Positions 28,467-37,767 of a stretch of DNA of 64,000 bases are shown here, piece by piece. The position numbers and the translations under genes were made by a program. The stretch is from assembly GCA_041393535.1 (NCBI GenBank), contig JAWKJY010000008.1:1-64000 (forward strand). The letters run 5' to 3'. The notes beneath the pieces were generated by a model. It was given only the letters and a program-made list of their open reading frames with translations. It was not told where the DNA came from and did no database searches. This DNA is from JAWKJY01 sp041393535. GTDB taxonomy: Bacteria; Actinomycetota; Thermoleophilia; Gaiellales; Gaiellaceae. Numbering within the stretch: the first letter of the stretch is position 1; each line of letters starts with the position of its first letter.

Positions 28467-28485
28467 ACTATACCCCCAAGGGGTA
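28467..28485 (-). promoter_or_regulatory. CsoR operator overlapping the copZ -10 element
   Basis: The inverted repeat TACCCC-CAA-GGGGTA (28471-28485) has the GC-tract and flanking TA of CsoR operators. On the minus strand it runs directly into TATAGT (28467-28472), the -10 placed 6 nt before the copZ ATG. Repressor binding would therefore occlude the -10 box. Confidence 0.75.
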
Positions 28486-28554
28486 CGAGTCGGCGGGACC
28501 TCGCGTCCTCCGTACACTGCACGTCAGGTGGCCAGCGTGGGGAGCGATCGGCCG

Positions 28555-30333
28555 ATGCGCGTCTACCGCGCAGGGCGGCGACCGTGGTGGCACTTCGCCA
28601 TCGTGGCGACCGTGCTCGCGGTCGTCGGCCTCCTGCTGGCCGGCTACTTCCTCTCGCAGGACAGCGCGGATCGGATCCCGCCGGACGTGCGCGTGGCGGG
28701 CATCGAGGTCGGAGGCCTCGCCGTCGACGAGGCGACCGCGCTGGTGCGGCAGGCGGTGACCGCCGAGCGGCGCCGGACCATCGAGCTGGTCTATCCGGGC
28801 GGCGAGCTCGAGACGACGCCGGGCGATCTGGGCGTCGCGCCGCGCGTCGACGCCGCGGTCGAGCGCGCGCGGTCGAGCCGTGGGCGCTTCAGCCGGCTGT
28901 GGGCGCGGCTCGGCCTGGCCGGCGCCGTGGACGTCTCGCTCGACCTCTCCGCCAGGCCTCGGCGCGTCCGGACGGTCGTCGACCGTCTCGCGGAGGCGCT
29001 CGAGCGCCCGATGCAGCCTGCGAGCGTCGAGCGTCAGGGCGACGAGATCGTCGTCGTCCCCGCCCGCGTGGGCCTCGAGCTCGACCGCAGCACCGTCTAC
29101 GACCGCCTGCTCGAGCTGCCGCAGCGGGTCGAGCTCCCGGTCACGCAGATCCAGCCGACCGTGACGGACGACGAGGCGCGCCGGGCGCAGGAGCTCGCGC
29201 AGGCGCTCGTCTCGTCACCGCCCGCGATCGTGCACGAGGGGACCCGGCTGACGTTGTCGGCCGACGTGATCCGCGAGGCGCTGCGCTTCGAGCCGTCGAG
29301 CACGACCACGATCGCGGTGGCGCTCGACGCCGAGGTGCTGCGACCCTCGCTCGAGGAGGCGTTCGCCGGCCTCGGGCGGCCGCCGGTCGACGCGCGCTTC
29401 CGCGTCCGCGGCGAGCGTGTCGAGATCGTCCCGGCCGTGCAGGGGAGCGCGCTCGACGTCGAGACCACGGTGCGGCAGCTCGTTCCCAACGCCGGGTCGG
29501 TCGAGGTGCCCGCGGTCTTCACGCCGGTGGACGCGGGGCGCACGACGGAGGACGCGAGGGCGATGGGGATCGTCGAGCTCGTGAGCGAGTTCACGACGCC
29601 GTACCCGTGCTGCCAGCCGCGCGTGCGGAACATCCAGCGGGCGGCGACGCTGCTCGACGGCACGATCATCGAGCCGGGCGCCGAGCTCTCCCTGAACGAG
29701 GCGCTCGGCGAGCGCACGCGCGAGCGGGGCTTCGTCGAGGCGCCGATGATCGGCGCGGACGGCCGCCTGGTCGACGCCGTGGGCGGCGGCGTGAGCCAGG
29801 TCGCGACGACGATCTTCAACGCGGCCTTCTTCGCGGGGCTGGAGCTGATCCAGCACACGCCCCACTCGTTCTACATCTCGCGCTACCCGATGGGACGCGA
29901 GGCGACGATCTCGTGGGGCGGGCCCGAGCTGATCTTCCGCAACGACTGGCCGCAGGCCGTCCTCGTGAAGATCCGCGCGACGGACACCTCGATCCGCGTC
30001 CGCTTCTACTCGACGGTCGACGGGCGGCGCGTGCGCACGACCACGAGCGAGCCGTACGACGAGCGGGAGCCCACGGTCCGGCGCGTCGTGAACGAGGCGC
30101 TCGCGCCGGGGACGGAGCGCGTCGTGCAGGCCGGGGGCGTGCGCGGCTTCTCGGTCGACTACACGCGGGTCGTCGAGCAGGACGGCGAGGTGCGCCGGCG
30201 CGAGCGCTTCCACGTCGAGTACCAGCCCGAGGACACGATCGTCGAGGTCGGGCCGGGCCCGGCGGCCGAGACGGCGGGCGACGCGGTCCCCGGGGTCGAC
30301 CCGGCTGCGCCGCCGCCCGACCAGGGAACCTGA
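28555..30333 (+). CDS. VanW-family, peptidoglycan-binding-like membrane protein
   Basis: Protein of 592 residues with an N-terminal signal anchor (FAIVATVLAVVGLLLAGYF), two repeated peptidoglycan-binding-4-like regions (GGLAVDEATALVRQA; VVPARVGLELDRSTVYDRL) and a VanW domain with FTTPYPCCQPRVRNIQ, GAELSLNEALGERT, GGGVSQVATTIFNA and ISRYPMGREA. A G5-like beta segment ends it. VanW proteins occur in some vancomycin operons but are mostly chromosomal cell-surface proteins of unknown function. A -10-like TACACT at 28513 lies 9 nt before an in-frame GTG at 28528, an alternative start adding nine residues. Confidence 0.85.
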   Translation: MRVYRAGRRPWWHFAIVATVLAVVGLLLAGYFLSQDSADRIPPDVRVAGIEVGGLAVDEATALVRQAVTAERRRTIELVYPGGELETTPGDLGVAPRVDAAVERARSSRGRFSRLWARLGLAGAVDVSLDLSARPRRVRTVVDRLAEALERPMQPASVERQGDEIVVVPARVGLELDRSTVYDRLLELPQRVELPVTQIQPTVTDDEARRAQELAQALVSSPPAIVHEGTRLTLSADVIREALRFEPSSTTTIAVALDAEVLRPSLEEAFAGLGRPPVDARFRVRGERVEIVPAVQGSALDVETTVRQLVPNAGSVEVPAVFTPVDAGRTTEDARAMGIVELVSEFTTPYPCCQPRVRNIQRAATLLDGTIIEPGAELSLNEALGERTRERGFVEAPMIGADGRLVDAVGGGVSQVATTIFNAAFFAGLELIQHTPHSFYISRYPMGREATISWGGPELIFRNDWPQAVLVKIRATDTSIRVRFYSTVDGRRVRTTTSEPYDEREPTVRRVVNEALAPGTERVVQAGGVRGFSVDYTRVVEQDGEVRRRERFHVEYQPEDTIVEVGPGPAAETAGDAVPGVDPAAPPPDQGT

Positions 30334-30352
30334 CGGAGGCCCCGCGCCGGGT

Positions 30353-32095
30353 TCAGACGGAGGTGCCGACGATGCGGCGGATCTCGTCGAGCGACGTGAG
30401 GCCCTCGATGCAGAGGCGGAGGCCGTCCTGCGAGAGCGTCCGCAGGCCCTCGGCGAGCGCGGCGTCCTGCAGCTCGTCGAGCGGCCCCTCGACCAGCCGG
30501 CGCAGGCGCGGCTTCGACAGGTCGAGCACCTCGTAGAACGCGACGCGGCCGCGGTAGCCGGTGTTCGCGCACGACGGGCAGCCGTGCGCGCGGTAGAGCG
30601 TCATCTCGGGCACCTCGAGCGGCTGGCCGTTGTCGAGGTCGCACATCAGCATCTCGGCGCTCGCCTCGTACGGGGCGCGGCAGTTGACGCAGAGCCGGCG
30701 CGCGAGACGCTGGGCGATGATGCAGTTGACGGTGTTGCCGATCATCGCCTTCTCGACGCCCATCTCGGTCAGGCGTGCGACGGAGCGCACGGCGGAGTTC
30801 GCGTGGAGCGTCGTGAGCACGAGATGGCCGGTGAGCGCGGCCTGGACCGCGATCTGCGCCGTCTCGCCGTCGCGGATCTCACCGACGAGGAGGACGTCGG
30901 GGTCAGAGCGGAGGATCGTCCGCAGGCCCGAGGCGAAGGTGAGCCCGGCCTTGGGGTTGACGTCGATCTGGCAGAGGCCCTCGACCTGGTACTCGACGGG
31001 GTCCTCGATCGTCATGATCGCGCGGCTCGTCGAGTTCAGCATGTCGAGGCCCGCGTAGAGGGTCGTCGTCTTGCCGGATCCGGTCGGCCCCGACGAGATC
31101 ACCATCCCGTAGGGCTGCGTCAGGGCGCGCCGGATCGCGGCCGCCGTGTCCGAGGCCATGCCGAGCTGGGAGAGGTCCCGCTGGTGCGCGCTCCGGTAGA
31201 GGACGCGCAGGACGACCTGCTCGCCCCACGAGGTCGGCATCACGGCGACGCGCAGATCGACGGGCTCGCCGTTGAAGGTCACGGAGACGCGGCCGTCCTG
31301 CGGCACCCGGCGCTCGGCGATGTCGAGCTCGCTCATGATCTTCAGGCGCGCGGAGATCGCGTTCGCGAGGCTCGAGTCGGTCTGCGCGATCTCGCGCAGG
31401 ACACCGTCGATCCGGGCGCGCACGACGACGCGATCGCGCTGGGGCTCCACGTGGATGTCCGAGGCGCGCTCCTGGATCGAGAGCGAGATGATCCGGTTCA
31501 CGAAGTCGACCGCGGGCGCGCCCTGCGCGTCCGCCCGCACCTCGCCGAGGCCCTGCGACGGGCGCGCGGACTGCGTCTGCTGCCGGGCTCCCGCGATCTC
31601 GCCGACGGGGGAGGGGGCTGCCTGGCCCGTCCCGTAGGCGACGCCGAGCCCCGCGCGGACCGCGCTGCGCGTCGAGACGGCGAGCCGCAGCGGCATGCCG
31701 ATCGCCAGCCCGAGCTCGTCCTTCACCATCAGGTCGGTCGGGTCGGCGACGGCGATCAGCAGCGCGTCGTCGACGAAGCGCACGGGGACCGCCTGGTAGC
31801 GGCTCGCGTGCCGCTCGGGCAGCATCGCGACCGCGGCGGGGTTCGGCGAGAACCGGTCGAGATCGACGAAGTCGACGCCGTACTGCTCTGCGAGCGCCAT
31901 CGCGAGCGCCGTCTCGTCGACGAGGCCGAGCCGCAGCAGGATCTCGCCGAGCCGCTCGCCCGTGACCTCCTTCTGGGCCAGCGTCGCGTCGAGCTGCTCC
32001 TCGGTCAGGACGCCCTTGCGGAGCAGGATCGACCCGAGGAACGGGCGCCCGACCTTCATCGTGGGCGTGGCCTGGGGAACGCGCGCGGCTTCCAT
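30353..32095 (-). CDS. GspE/PilB-type secretion ATPase with N-terminal MshEN domain
   Basis: Type II secretion/type IV pilus assembly ATPase of 580 residues from ATG 32095. The N-terminal MshEN domain has the paired segments FLGSILLRKGVLTEEQL and ERLGEILLRLGLVDETAL, the kind that bind c-di-GMP in MshE-like ATPases. The ATPase core has Walker A GPTGSGKTTT, an Asp box (TIEDPVEY), Walker B (DVLLVGEIRDGETA), a His box (TGHLVLTTLHAN) and a zinc site formed by CVNC and CPSC. It powers pilin or pseudopilin polymerisation from the cytoplasmic face. No pilC or pilin genes are adjacent, so it works with components encoded elsewhere. Confidence 0.92.
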   Translation of the reverse strand: MEAARVPQATPTMKVGRPFLGSILLRKGVLTEEQLDATLAQKEVTGERLGEILLRLGLVDETALAMALAEQYGVDFVDLDRFSPNPAAVAMLPERHASRYQAVPVRFVDDALLIAVADPTDLMVKDELGLAIGMPLRLAVSTRSAVRAGLGVAYGTGQAAPSPVGEIAGARQQTQSARPSQGLGEVRADAQGAPAVDFVNRIISLSIQERASDIHVEPQRDRVVVRARIDGVLREIAQTDSSLANAISARLKIMSELDIAERRVPQDGRVSVTFNGEPVDLRVAVMPTSWGEQVVLRVLYRSAHQRDLSQLGMASDTAAAIRRALTQPYGMVISSGPTGSGKTTTLYAGLDMLNSTSRAIMTIEDPVEYQVEGLCQIDVNPKAGLTFASGLRTILRSDPDVLLVGEIRDGETAQIAVQAALTGHLVLTTLHANSAVRSVARLTEMGVEKAMIGNTVNCIIAQRLARRLCVNCRAPYEASAEMLMCDLDNGQPLEVPEMTLYRAHGCPSCANTGYRGRVAFYEVLDLSKPRLRRLVEGPLDELQDAALAEGLRTLSQDGLRLCIEGLTSLDEIRRIVGTSV

Positions 32096-32180
32096 GCCCT
32101 CCAGTCGTCGGCCGTGGCGGGCCGATCTTGACGGGGCGGGCGGCCCGCGCCGGGCCGGGCGGGGGCGGAACCTCGCGGTC

Positions 32181-32232
32181 TTCACCACTCGGACACCACC
32201 TGGACACATTCGGCCGGCCGATCTGGAAGGAT
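32181..32232 (+). promoter_or_regulatory. PHO-box-like triple repeat and -10 upstream of DUF47-pit
   Basis: Three 11-bp units (TTCACCACTCG, GACACCACCTG, GACACATTCGG; 32181-32213) carry CAC at exactly 11-bp spacing (32183, 32194, 32205), as in the direct-repeat PHO boxes of Streptomyces PhoP. A -10-like AAGGAT (32227-32232) follows, 7 nt before the GTG at 32240. Confidence 0.65.
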
Positions 32233-32239
32233 GGGGCAC

Positions 32240-32860
32240 GTGCGGTTGCGCCTGCTTCCCAGCTCGACGGAGTTCTACGACCTCTTCACGCGAGCCGGCC
32301 AGAACGCCCTCGAGGCCGCCCGCAAGGCCGAGCTCCGCTTCCGCGAGTTCCCGAATCCCTCGGTGGGCCAGGACGACGTGAAGGCGCTCGAGCACGTCGG
32401 CGACCAGATCACGCGGGACATCATCACGCTGCTGAACACGCAGTACGTGACGCCCTTCGATCGCGAGGACATCTACGAGCTGGCCGGCGCCGTCGACGAC
32501 GTCGTGGACGGGATCGAGCACGCCTGCGACATGCTCGGCCTGTACGGCGTCGACTCGACCTCGCGCCGGGCGATCGAGCAGTGCCGGATCCTCGTGCTCG
32601 CCGCCGAGCAGCTCGCGCAGGCGCTCGCCCTGCTCAAGGCACGCACGGGCGTCGAGGCGTCGCTGATCGAGCTGAAGCGGCTCGAGGACGAGGGCGACCA
32701 CGTCCACCGCGACGCGATCGCCAGCCTGTTCCAGGACGCCCGGATCGATCCGCTGATCGTGATCCGGTGGAAGGACATCCACGACGTCCTCGAGGACGCC
32801 ATCGACGCGTGCGAGCGCGCCGGCAACGTCGTCGGGAACATCGTCGTCAAGAACGCCTGA
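32240..32860 (+). CDS. DUF47 (PhoU-like) Pit accessory protein
   Basis: All-helical PhoU-like protein of about 206 residues. GTG 32240 is preferred to the ATG at 32231 because the family characteristically begins (M/V)RLRLLP and the leaderless -10 lies 7 nt before it. Conserved acidic metal-cluster segments are ALEHVGDQITRDII, EDIYELAGAVDDVVDGI and LEDEGDHVHRDAI. DUF47 proteins are encoded next to Pit transporters and modulate phosphate uptake. The pit gene follows after 9 bp, so they are one operon under the PHO-box-like element. Confidence 0.9.
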   Translation: MRLRLLPSSTEFYDLFTRAGQNALEAARKAELRFREFPNPSVGQDDVKALEHVGDQITRDIITLLNTQYVTPFDREDIYELAGAVDDVVDGIEHACDMLGLYGVDSTSRRAIEQCRILVLAAEQLAQALALLKARTGVEASLIELKRLEDEGDHVHRDAIASLFQDARIDPLIVIRWKDIHDVLEDAIDACERAGNVVGNIVVKNA

Positions 32861-32869
32861 CCGTTCCAC

Positions 32870-33997
32870 GTGGCCGACTTCAGCATCGTCGCCGTCGTCC
32901 TGGTCGCGCTCTTCTTCGACTTCACGAACGGCTTCCACGACGCGGCCAACTCGATCGCCACGAGCGTCTCGACGCGTGCGATCGCGCCGCGCCCCGCCGT
33001 GCTCATGTCCGCGGTCCTGAACGTCGCCGGCGCGTTCATCTCGATCGAGGTCGCCGCGACGGTCGCCAAGGGGATCGTCGTCCCGGACGTGATCACCCCG
33101 TCGATCGTGCTCGCGGGCCTCGTCGGCGCGATCAGCTGGAACCTCGTCACCTGGTACTTCGGCCTCCCGTCGAGCTCGAGCCACGCGCTGATCGGCGGGG
33201 TGCTCGGCTCGGCCGTCGCCGCGAGCGGCTTCGACGTCGTCCAGTGGGCCGGCCTCCGGGAGAAGGTGCTCGTGCCCTCCCTGCTCGCGCCCTTCCTCGG
33301 AATCGCGGGCGCCGCGGTGATCATGGTCGGGCTGATCTGGGTGATCCGCCGCCGCTCGCCGGGCCTCGTCAACCGCGTCTTCCGCCGGCTCCAGCTCGTC
33401 TCCGGCGGCTTCGTCGCGTTCACGCACGGGACGAACGACGCGCAGAAGACGATGGGCATCATCGCGCTCGCGCTCGTCGCCGGTGGGCACCTCGACTCGG
33501 ACTTCTCGCGTCCGCCGACGTGGGTGATCGTGTCGGCCGCGGTGGCGATGGGCGCGGGCACCTACGCGGGCGGCTGGAAGATCATCAAGACGCTCGGATC
33601 GCGGATCGCGAAGCTCGATCCGCCGCGCGGGTTCGCCGCCCAGTCCGCCTGCGCGACGATCCTCTACATGACGGCGCACTACGGCTTCCCGGTGTCGACC
33701 ACGCACACGATCACCGGCTCCGTCCTCGGCGCAGGGATGACCCGCCGCCTGAACGCCGTCCGCTGGGGCCTCGCGGGCAACATCCTGATCGCCTGGGTGA
33801 TCACGATCCCGCTCGCGGCCCTGGTTGGCGCCCTCATGGAGACCGTGACGCGCGTGCCGACGGTGGGGACGGTCCTCGTCTTCCTGATCGCGATCGCCAT
33901 CGCGATCGCCGCCTTCATCGCCCGCGGCCGCCAGGCCGCGGCGGAGCGTCGCCAGATCGCCGGCGTGACCGCCGAGCCGTCGGCCGTCACGGCGTAG
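32870..33997 (+). CDS. pit: PitA-type low-affinity inorganic phosphate transporter
   Basis: PiT-family permease of 375 residues, GTG start. It shows the two inverted signature repeats: DFTNGFHDAANSIATSVSTRA near the N-terminus and THGTNDAQKTMGIIALAL in the second half, plus WYFGLPSSSSHALIGG and ASTTHTI-like VSTTHTITG segments. About ten membrane helices. It imports metal-phosphate with protons or sodium. Pairing with DUF47 and a PHO-box-like promoter suggests phosphate-controlled expression, whereas Pit is often constitutive in other bacteria. Confidence 0.93.
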   Translation: MADFSIVAVVLVALFFDFTNGFHDAANSIATSVSTRAIAPRPAVLMSAVLNVAGAFISIEVAATVAKGIVVPDVITPSIVLAGLVGAISWNLVTWYFGLPSSSSHALIGGVLGSAVAASGFDVVQWAGLREKVLVPSLLAPFLGIAGAAVIMVGLIWVIRRRSPGLVNRVFRRLQLVSGGFVAFTHGTNDAQKTMGIIALALVAGGHLDSDFSRPPTWVIVSAAVAMGAGTYAGGWKIIKTLGSRIAKLDPPRGFAAQSACATILYMTAHYGFPVSTTHTITGSVLGAGMTRRLNAVRWGLAGNILIAWVITIPLAALVGALMETVTRVPTVGTVLVFLIAIAIAIAAFIARGRQAAAERRQIAGVTAEPSAVTA

Positions 33998-34057
33998 GCA
34001 CGACCCCTACCGGGGGATCCGCTCGGGCGCAGACTCTGTCTATGATCTGTTCAGGTT

Positions 34058-36208
34058 ATGGACGGATTCGGGGACGAGTCGCGGTCGGAGACGCGCCTGG
34101 GGCGCCTGCTGGGCCTGCCGACCGGACGTCGGTCGAAGTGGCTCGTGCTCGTCGTCTGGCTCGCGGTCGTCGCGGGCCTCGGCCCGCTCGCCGGCAAGTT
34201 CGAGGGCGCCCAGAAGAACGAGCCCTCCAGCTTCCTGCCCGGGAGCGCCGAGTCCCTCGCCGTGCTCGAGGCGAGCCGCGAGTTCCCCGCGGGCGAGAGC
34301 ACGCCGGCGATCGCCGTCTACCATCGGGACGGCGGGCTGACCGACGCCGACCGGGAGCGGATCGAGGCGGACCGGGCGGCGCTCGCCGCCGACCCGCCCG
34401 CGGGCGTGAGCGAGGTCGCGCCGTCCGTCCTCTCCGAGGACGGCACCGGCGCGCTGCTCACCGTTCCGATCGTCGCGGACGGCGACGACGAGGTGCTCAT
34501 CGACGCGGTCGAGCGCGTGCGCGAGCAGGTCGGCGACGCCGGCGGCGACGGGCTCGAGGTCGCGGTCAGCGGCCCGGCCGGCTTCTCCGCCGACGCGAGC
34601 AAGGCCTTCGAGGGCATCAACTCGACGCTCCTCTTCGCCGCGGCGGGCCTGGTCTTCGTGCTCCTCGTGCTGATCTACCGGAGCCCCGTCTTCTGGCTGC
34701 TGCCGCTCCTCGCCGTCCTCTTCGCCGAGGCGACGGTGCGCGCGATCGGCTACGGCATCGCCTCCGCCGGGGTCGTCGTGAACGGCCAGACCGGCGGGAT
34801 CCTGCTCGTGCTGGTGTTCGGCGCGGGCACCGATTACGCGCTGTTCCTGACCGCGCGCTACCGCGAGGAGCTGCGGCGGCACGAGGACAAGCACGAGGCG
34901 ATGCGCCTCGCCCTCCGCCAGACGACGCCGGCGCTGCTCGCCTCGGCCGGCACCGTGATCGCGGGCCTCCTCTGCCTCTCGCTGGCAGAGGTGAACGGCA
35001 CGGCGGGCCTGGGGCCGGTGGCGGCGATGGGGATCGCGGTCGCGGCCCTGACGATGCTCACGCTGCTCCCGGCGCTGCTGCTGATCGGTGGCCGCCGGGC
35101 CTTCTGGCCGTTCGTGCCGCGCTTCGAGGGCGACCAGCCGCCGGCGCGCGGGGCCTGGCACCGCCTGGGCGAGCGGGTCGAGCGGCGGCCGCGGCGGATC
35201 TGGCTCGGCACGGCCGTCGCGCTTGGCGCGATGTGCGTCGGGCTGGTGACGCTCGACAACGACCTGACCTCCGCGAACGGCTTCCGCGACGACGTCGAGT
35301 CCGTCCGCGGACAGGAGCTGCTCGCCCGCTCGTTCCCGGCAGGCGCGAACGCGCCGACCGTCGTGCTCGTGCGCGACGCCGCGCTGGCCGAGCGCACGCG
35401 CGAGGCCGCCGCGGCGTCGTCCGCGGTCGCGTCCGTCGGCGAGGTGGAGCAGGGCGCGCCGGGCGCGCGCTTCCAGGTCGTGCTGCGCGAGGAGCCGTTC
35501 TCGGAGGCCGGCTACGCGGCGATCCAGCCGCTCCGCGAGGAGCTGCGCGCGGTCGCCGGCGACGCGGTGCTGGTGGGCGGCCCCACCGCCGAGGAGCGCG
35601 ACCTACGCGCCTCCGCGCAGCGGGACACGATCCTGCTGGTCCCGATCGTGCTGCTCGTCGTCTTCCTGATCCTGATCGCGCTCCTCCGCGCGATCACGGC
35701 GCCCGTGCTCCTGATGGGGACGGTGCTGCTCTCGTTCTTCGCCGCCCTCGGCATCTCCGGCGTCTTCTTCGACTACGCGTTCGACTTCCCCGGCGAGGAC
35801 CCGAGCCTGCCGCTCTACGCGTTCATCTTCCTCGTCGCCCTGGGCGTCGACTACAACATCTTCCTGATGGCGCGCGTGCGAGAGGAGGCGCTCCGCCACG
35901 GCACCCGGGACGGGATGCTGCGCGGCCTCGCGGTCACGGGCGGCGTGATCACGTCCGCGGGCATCGTCCTCGCGGGGACGTTCGGCGTGCTCGCCGTGCT
36001 GCCGATCGTCGCCCTGACGCAGATCGGCTTCGTCGTCGCCCTCGGCGTGCTGCTGGACGCGATCGTCGTGCGCTCGATCCTCGTCCCCGCCCTGGTCTTC
36101 GACCTCGGCCGCCGGGTCTGGTGGCCGTCGCGGCTCGGGCGCGACGACGGCGGTGCTCCGCCGGGGCCGTCCCGCGCCTCACCCGCGCGCGAGCCCGCGC
36201 AGGCCTGA
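34058..36208 (+). CDS. MMPL/RND-family transporter
   Basis: RND-superfamily protein of 716 residues with the MMPL layout: one N-terminal helix, a large outer loop, a five- to six-helix bundle (LLFAAAGLVFVLLVLIYR onward, GAGTDYALFLTARYREELR), then the same pattern repeated (LGVDYNIFLMARVREEALR). The two Asp-Tyr pairs in helix 4 and helix 10 (GTDYALFL and GVDYNIFL) are the proton-relay positions of MmpL3-like proteins. It probably exports a lipid or hydrophobic small molecule. It sits alone between two phosphate operons; a -10-like TATGAT lies at 34041. Confidence 0.9.
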   Translation: MDGFGDESRSETRLGRLLGLPTGRRSKWLVLVVWLAVVAGLGPLAGKFEGAQKNEPSSFLPGSAESLAVLEASREFPAGESTPAIAVYHRDGGLTDADRERIEADRAALAADPPAGVSEVAPSVLSEDGTGALLTVPIVADGDDEVLIDAVERVREQVGDAGGDGLEVAVSGPAGFSADASKAFEGINSTLLFAAAGLVFVLLVLIYRSPVFWLLPLLAVLFAEATVRAIGYGIASAGVVVNGQTGGILLVLVFGAGTDYALFLTARYREELRRHEDKHEAMRLALRQTTPALLASAGTVIAGLLCLSLAEVNGTAGLGPVAAMGIAVAALTMLTLLPALLLIGGRRAFWPFVPRFEGDQPPARGAWHRLGERVERRPRRIWLGTAVALGAMCVGLVTLDNDLTSANGFRDDVESVRGQELLARSFPAGANAPTVVLVRDAALAERTREAAAASSAVASVGEVEQGAPGARFQVVLREEPFSEAGYAAIQPLREELRAVAGDAVLVGGPTAEERDLRASAQRDTILLVPIVLLVVFLILIALLRAITAPVLLMGTVLLSFFAALGISGVFFDYAFDFPGEDPSLPLYAFIFLVALGVDYNIFLMARVREEALRHGTRDGMLRGLAVTGGVITSAGIVLAGTFGVLAVLPIVALTQIGFVVALGVLLDAIVVRSILVPALVFDLGRRVWWPSRLGRDDGGAPPGPSRASPAREPAQA

Positions 36209-36216
36209 CGCCGCCG

Positions 36217-36897
36217 TCAGAGCTCGCGCCCCTCGGGGTGCGACGCGTCCGTGAACTCGCGGAAGTCGCCGGTCACGACGTAGTGCGTCTGCTCGCCGAT
36301 GTCGACGGCGTTGTCCCCGATCCGCTCGAGGCAGCGCGAGACGACGATCATCCGCATGCCCCACTCCTGGGCGCCGGGGTCGCCGGCGAGCGCGAGCACG
36401 TGCTGCGTCACCCGGCGGTTGGTGCGGTCGATCAGCTCGTCGAGCTCCGCGAGCGACTCCGCCCGCGCGACGTCCCGGTCGGCGAAGGAGTCGAGCGCGA
36501 TCCGGATCATCTCCTCGGCGCGCGCGCCCATCTCCTCGAAGCCGTCGATGAGGACGTCGCGCTGCTCCAGGTGGCTCGTCAGCTTCGTCAGCTTGGCGAT
36601 GGTGACGCACTGGTCGCCGATCCGCTCGAGGTGGATGTTGTCGTGCAGGATCGCGAGCACGAGCCGCAGGTCGGTCGCGACGGGCGTCTGGCGCGCGAGC
36701 GCGAGCTCCACGCCCTTCTCGATCGCCTGGTAGCGGCGGTCGACCTCGTCGTCGAACGCGATCACCTCGTCCGCGAGCTCGACGTCCTGGTCGACGAGCG
36801 CGCGGATGGCGCCGCGCAGCGCGCGGAGGACCAGCGCGCCCAGCTCCTGCACGTCGGCCTCCAGCCGGTCGAGCTCCTGCTGCAGCTCGATCCTCAT
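36217..36897 (-). CDS. phoU: Phosphate signalling protein PhoU
   Basis: PhoU of 226 residues, two three-helix bundles. Metal-binding acidic motifs appear twice: VIAFDDEVDRRYQAIEKG and ERIGDQCVTIAK; ELDELIDRTNRRV and LERIGDNAVDIGEQ. It links the Pst transporter to the histidine kinase and lowers uptake and Pho signalling when phosphate is plentiful. Its start overlaps the pstB stop by 4 bp; last gene of pstSCAB-phoU. Confidence 0.95.
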   Translation of the reverse strand: MRIELQQELDRLEADVQELGALVLRALRGAIRALVDQDVELADEVIAFDDEVDRRYQAIEKGVELALARQTPVATDLRLVLAILHDNIHLERIGDQCVTIAKLTKLTSHLEQRDVLIDGFEEMGARAEEMIRIALDSFADRDVARAESLAELDELIDRTNRRVTQHVLALAGDPGAQEWGMRMIVVSRCLERIGDNAVDIGEQTHYVVTGDFREFTDASHPEGREL

Positions 36898-37766
36898 CCG
36901 AACCTCCCGGTGACGTAGTCCTCGGTGCGCTTGTCGGCGGGCTGCGTGAAGATCTTCTCCGTCAGGTCGTACTCGACGAGGTGGCCTGGCTTACCCGTTT
37001 CGACGATGTTGAAGAACGCCGTCATGTCGGAGACGCGCGCGGCCTGCTGCATGTTGTGCGTCACGATCACGATCGTGTACTGCGTCTTCAGCTCGGCGAT
37101 CAGGTCCTCGATCGCGGACGTGGAGATCGGGTCGAGCGCGGAGCACGGCTCGTCCATCAGGAGCACGTCGGGAGACACGGCGATCGCACGGGCGATGCAG
37201 AGGCGCTGCTGCTGGCCGCCCGAGATGCCGGCGCCGGGCTTGCCGAGCCGGTCCTTGACCTCGTCCCAGAGCCCAGCGCCGCGCAGGGAGTGCTCGACCA
37301 GGTCGTCGAGCTCCCGCTTGGGCATCCGCTTGCCGTTCAGCTTGACGCCCGCGATCACGTTGTCGTAGATCGACATCGTCGGGAACGGGTTCGGCGCCTG
37401 GAAGACCATTCCGATGTGGCGTCGGATCGACACCGGGTCGACGTCTGCCGCGTAGATGTCGGTCCCGTCGAGCGTCACGGTGCCCTCCACCCTGGCGCCG
37501 GGCACGAGCTCGTGCATCCGGTTCAGCGATCGCAACACGGTCGACTTGCCGCAACCCGACGAGCCGATGAACGCGGTCACCTTGTTCGCCTGGATCGTCA
37601 TCGAGACGTCCTGGACGGCGAGGAACGACCCGTAGTAGAGGTTGAGGTCGCTGACCTCGATCGCCTTCCCCGTGGCGGTCAGCTGCTGCCCCGCTCCCGT
37701 CCTGCTCGCTCCCACGTGCACCCGTGTCAGTTCGTCGACCTTCGTGCCGGACTCGCTCGTCGCCAT
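36894..37766 (-). CDS. pstB: Phosphate ABC transporter ATP-binding protein PstB
   Basis: ABC ATPase of 290 residues. Walker A is GSSGCGKST, signature ISGGQQQRLCIARAI, Walker B VLLMDEPCSALDP, switch His in VTHNM. SALDPISTSAIEDLI and IVETGKPGHLVEYD are specific to PstB. About 30 extra N-terminal residues precede the ABC core. It drives high-affinity phosphate import through PstC/PstA. Confidence 0.96.
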   Translation of the reverse strand: MATSESGTKVDELTRVHVGASRTGAGQQLTATGKAIEVSDLNLYYGSFLAVQDVSMTIQANKVTAFIGSSGCGKSTVLRSLNRMHELVPGARVEGTVTLDGTDIYAADVDPVSIRRHIGMVFQAPNPFPTMSIYDNVIAGVKLNGKRMPKRELDDLVEHSLRGAGLWDEVKDRLGKPGAGISGGQQQRLCIARAIAVSPDVLLMDEPCSALDPISTSAIEDLIAELKTQYTIVIVTHNMQQAARVSDMTAFFNIVETGKPGHLVEYDLTEKIFTQPADKRTEDYVTGRFG

Positions 37767-37767
37767 C

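Noticed and set aside
32128..36918. 1596-codon plus-strand open frame across DUF47, pit, MMPL and phoU
   Set aside because: Arg/Pro/Gly-rich out-of-frame translation produced by very high GC; the real genes in other frames have clear families.
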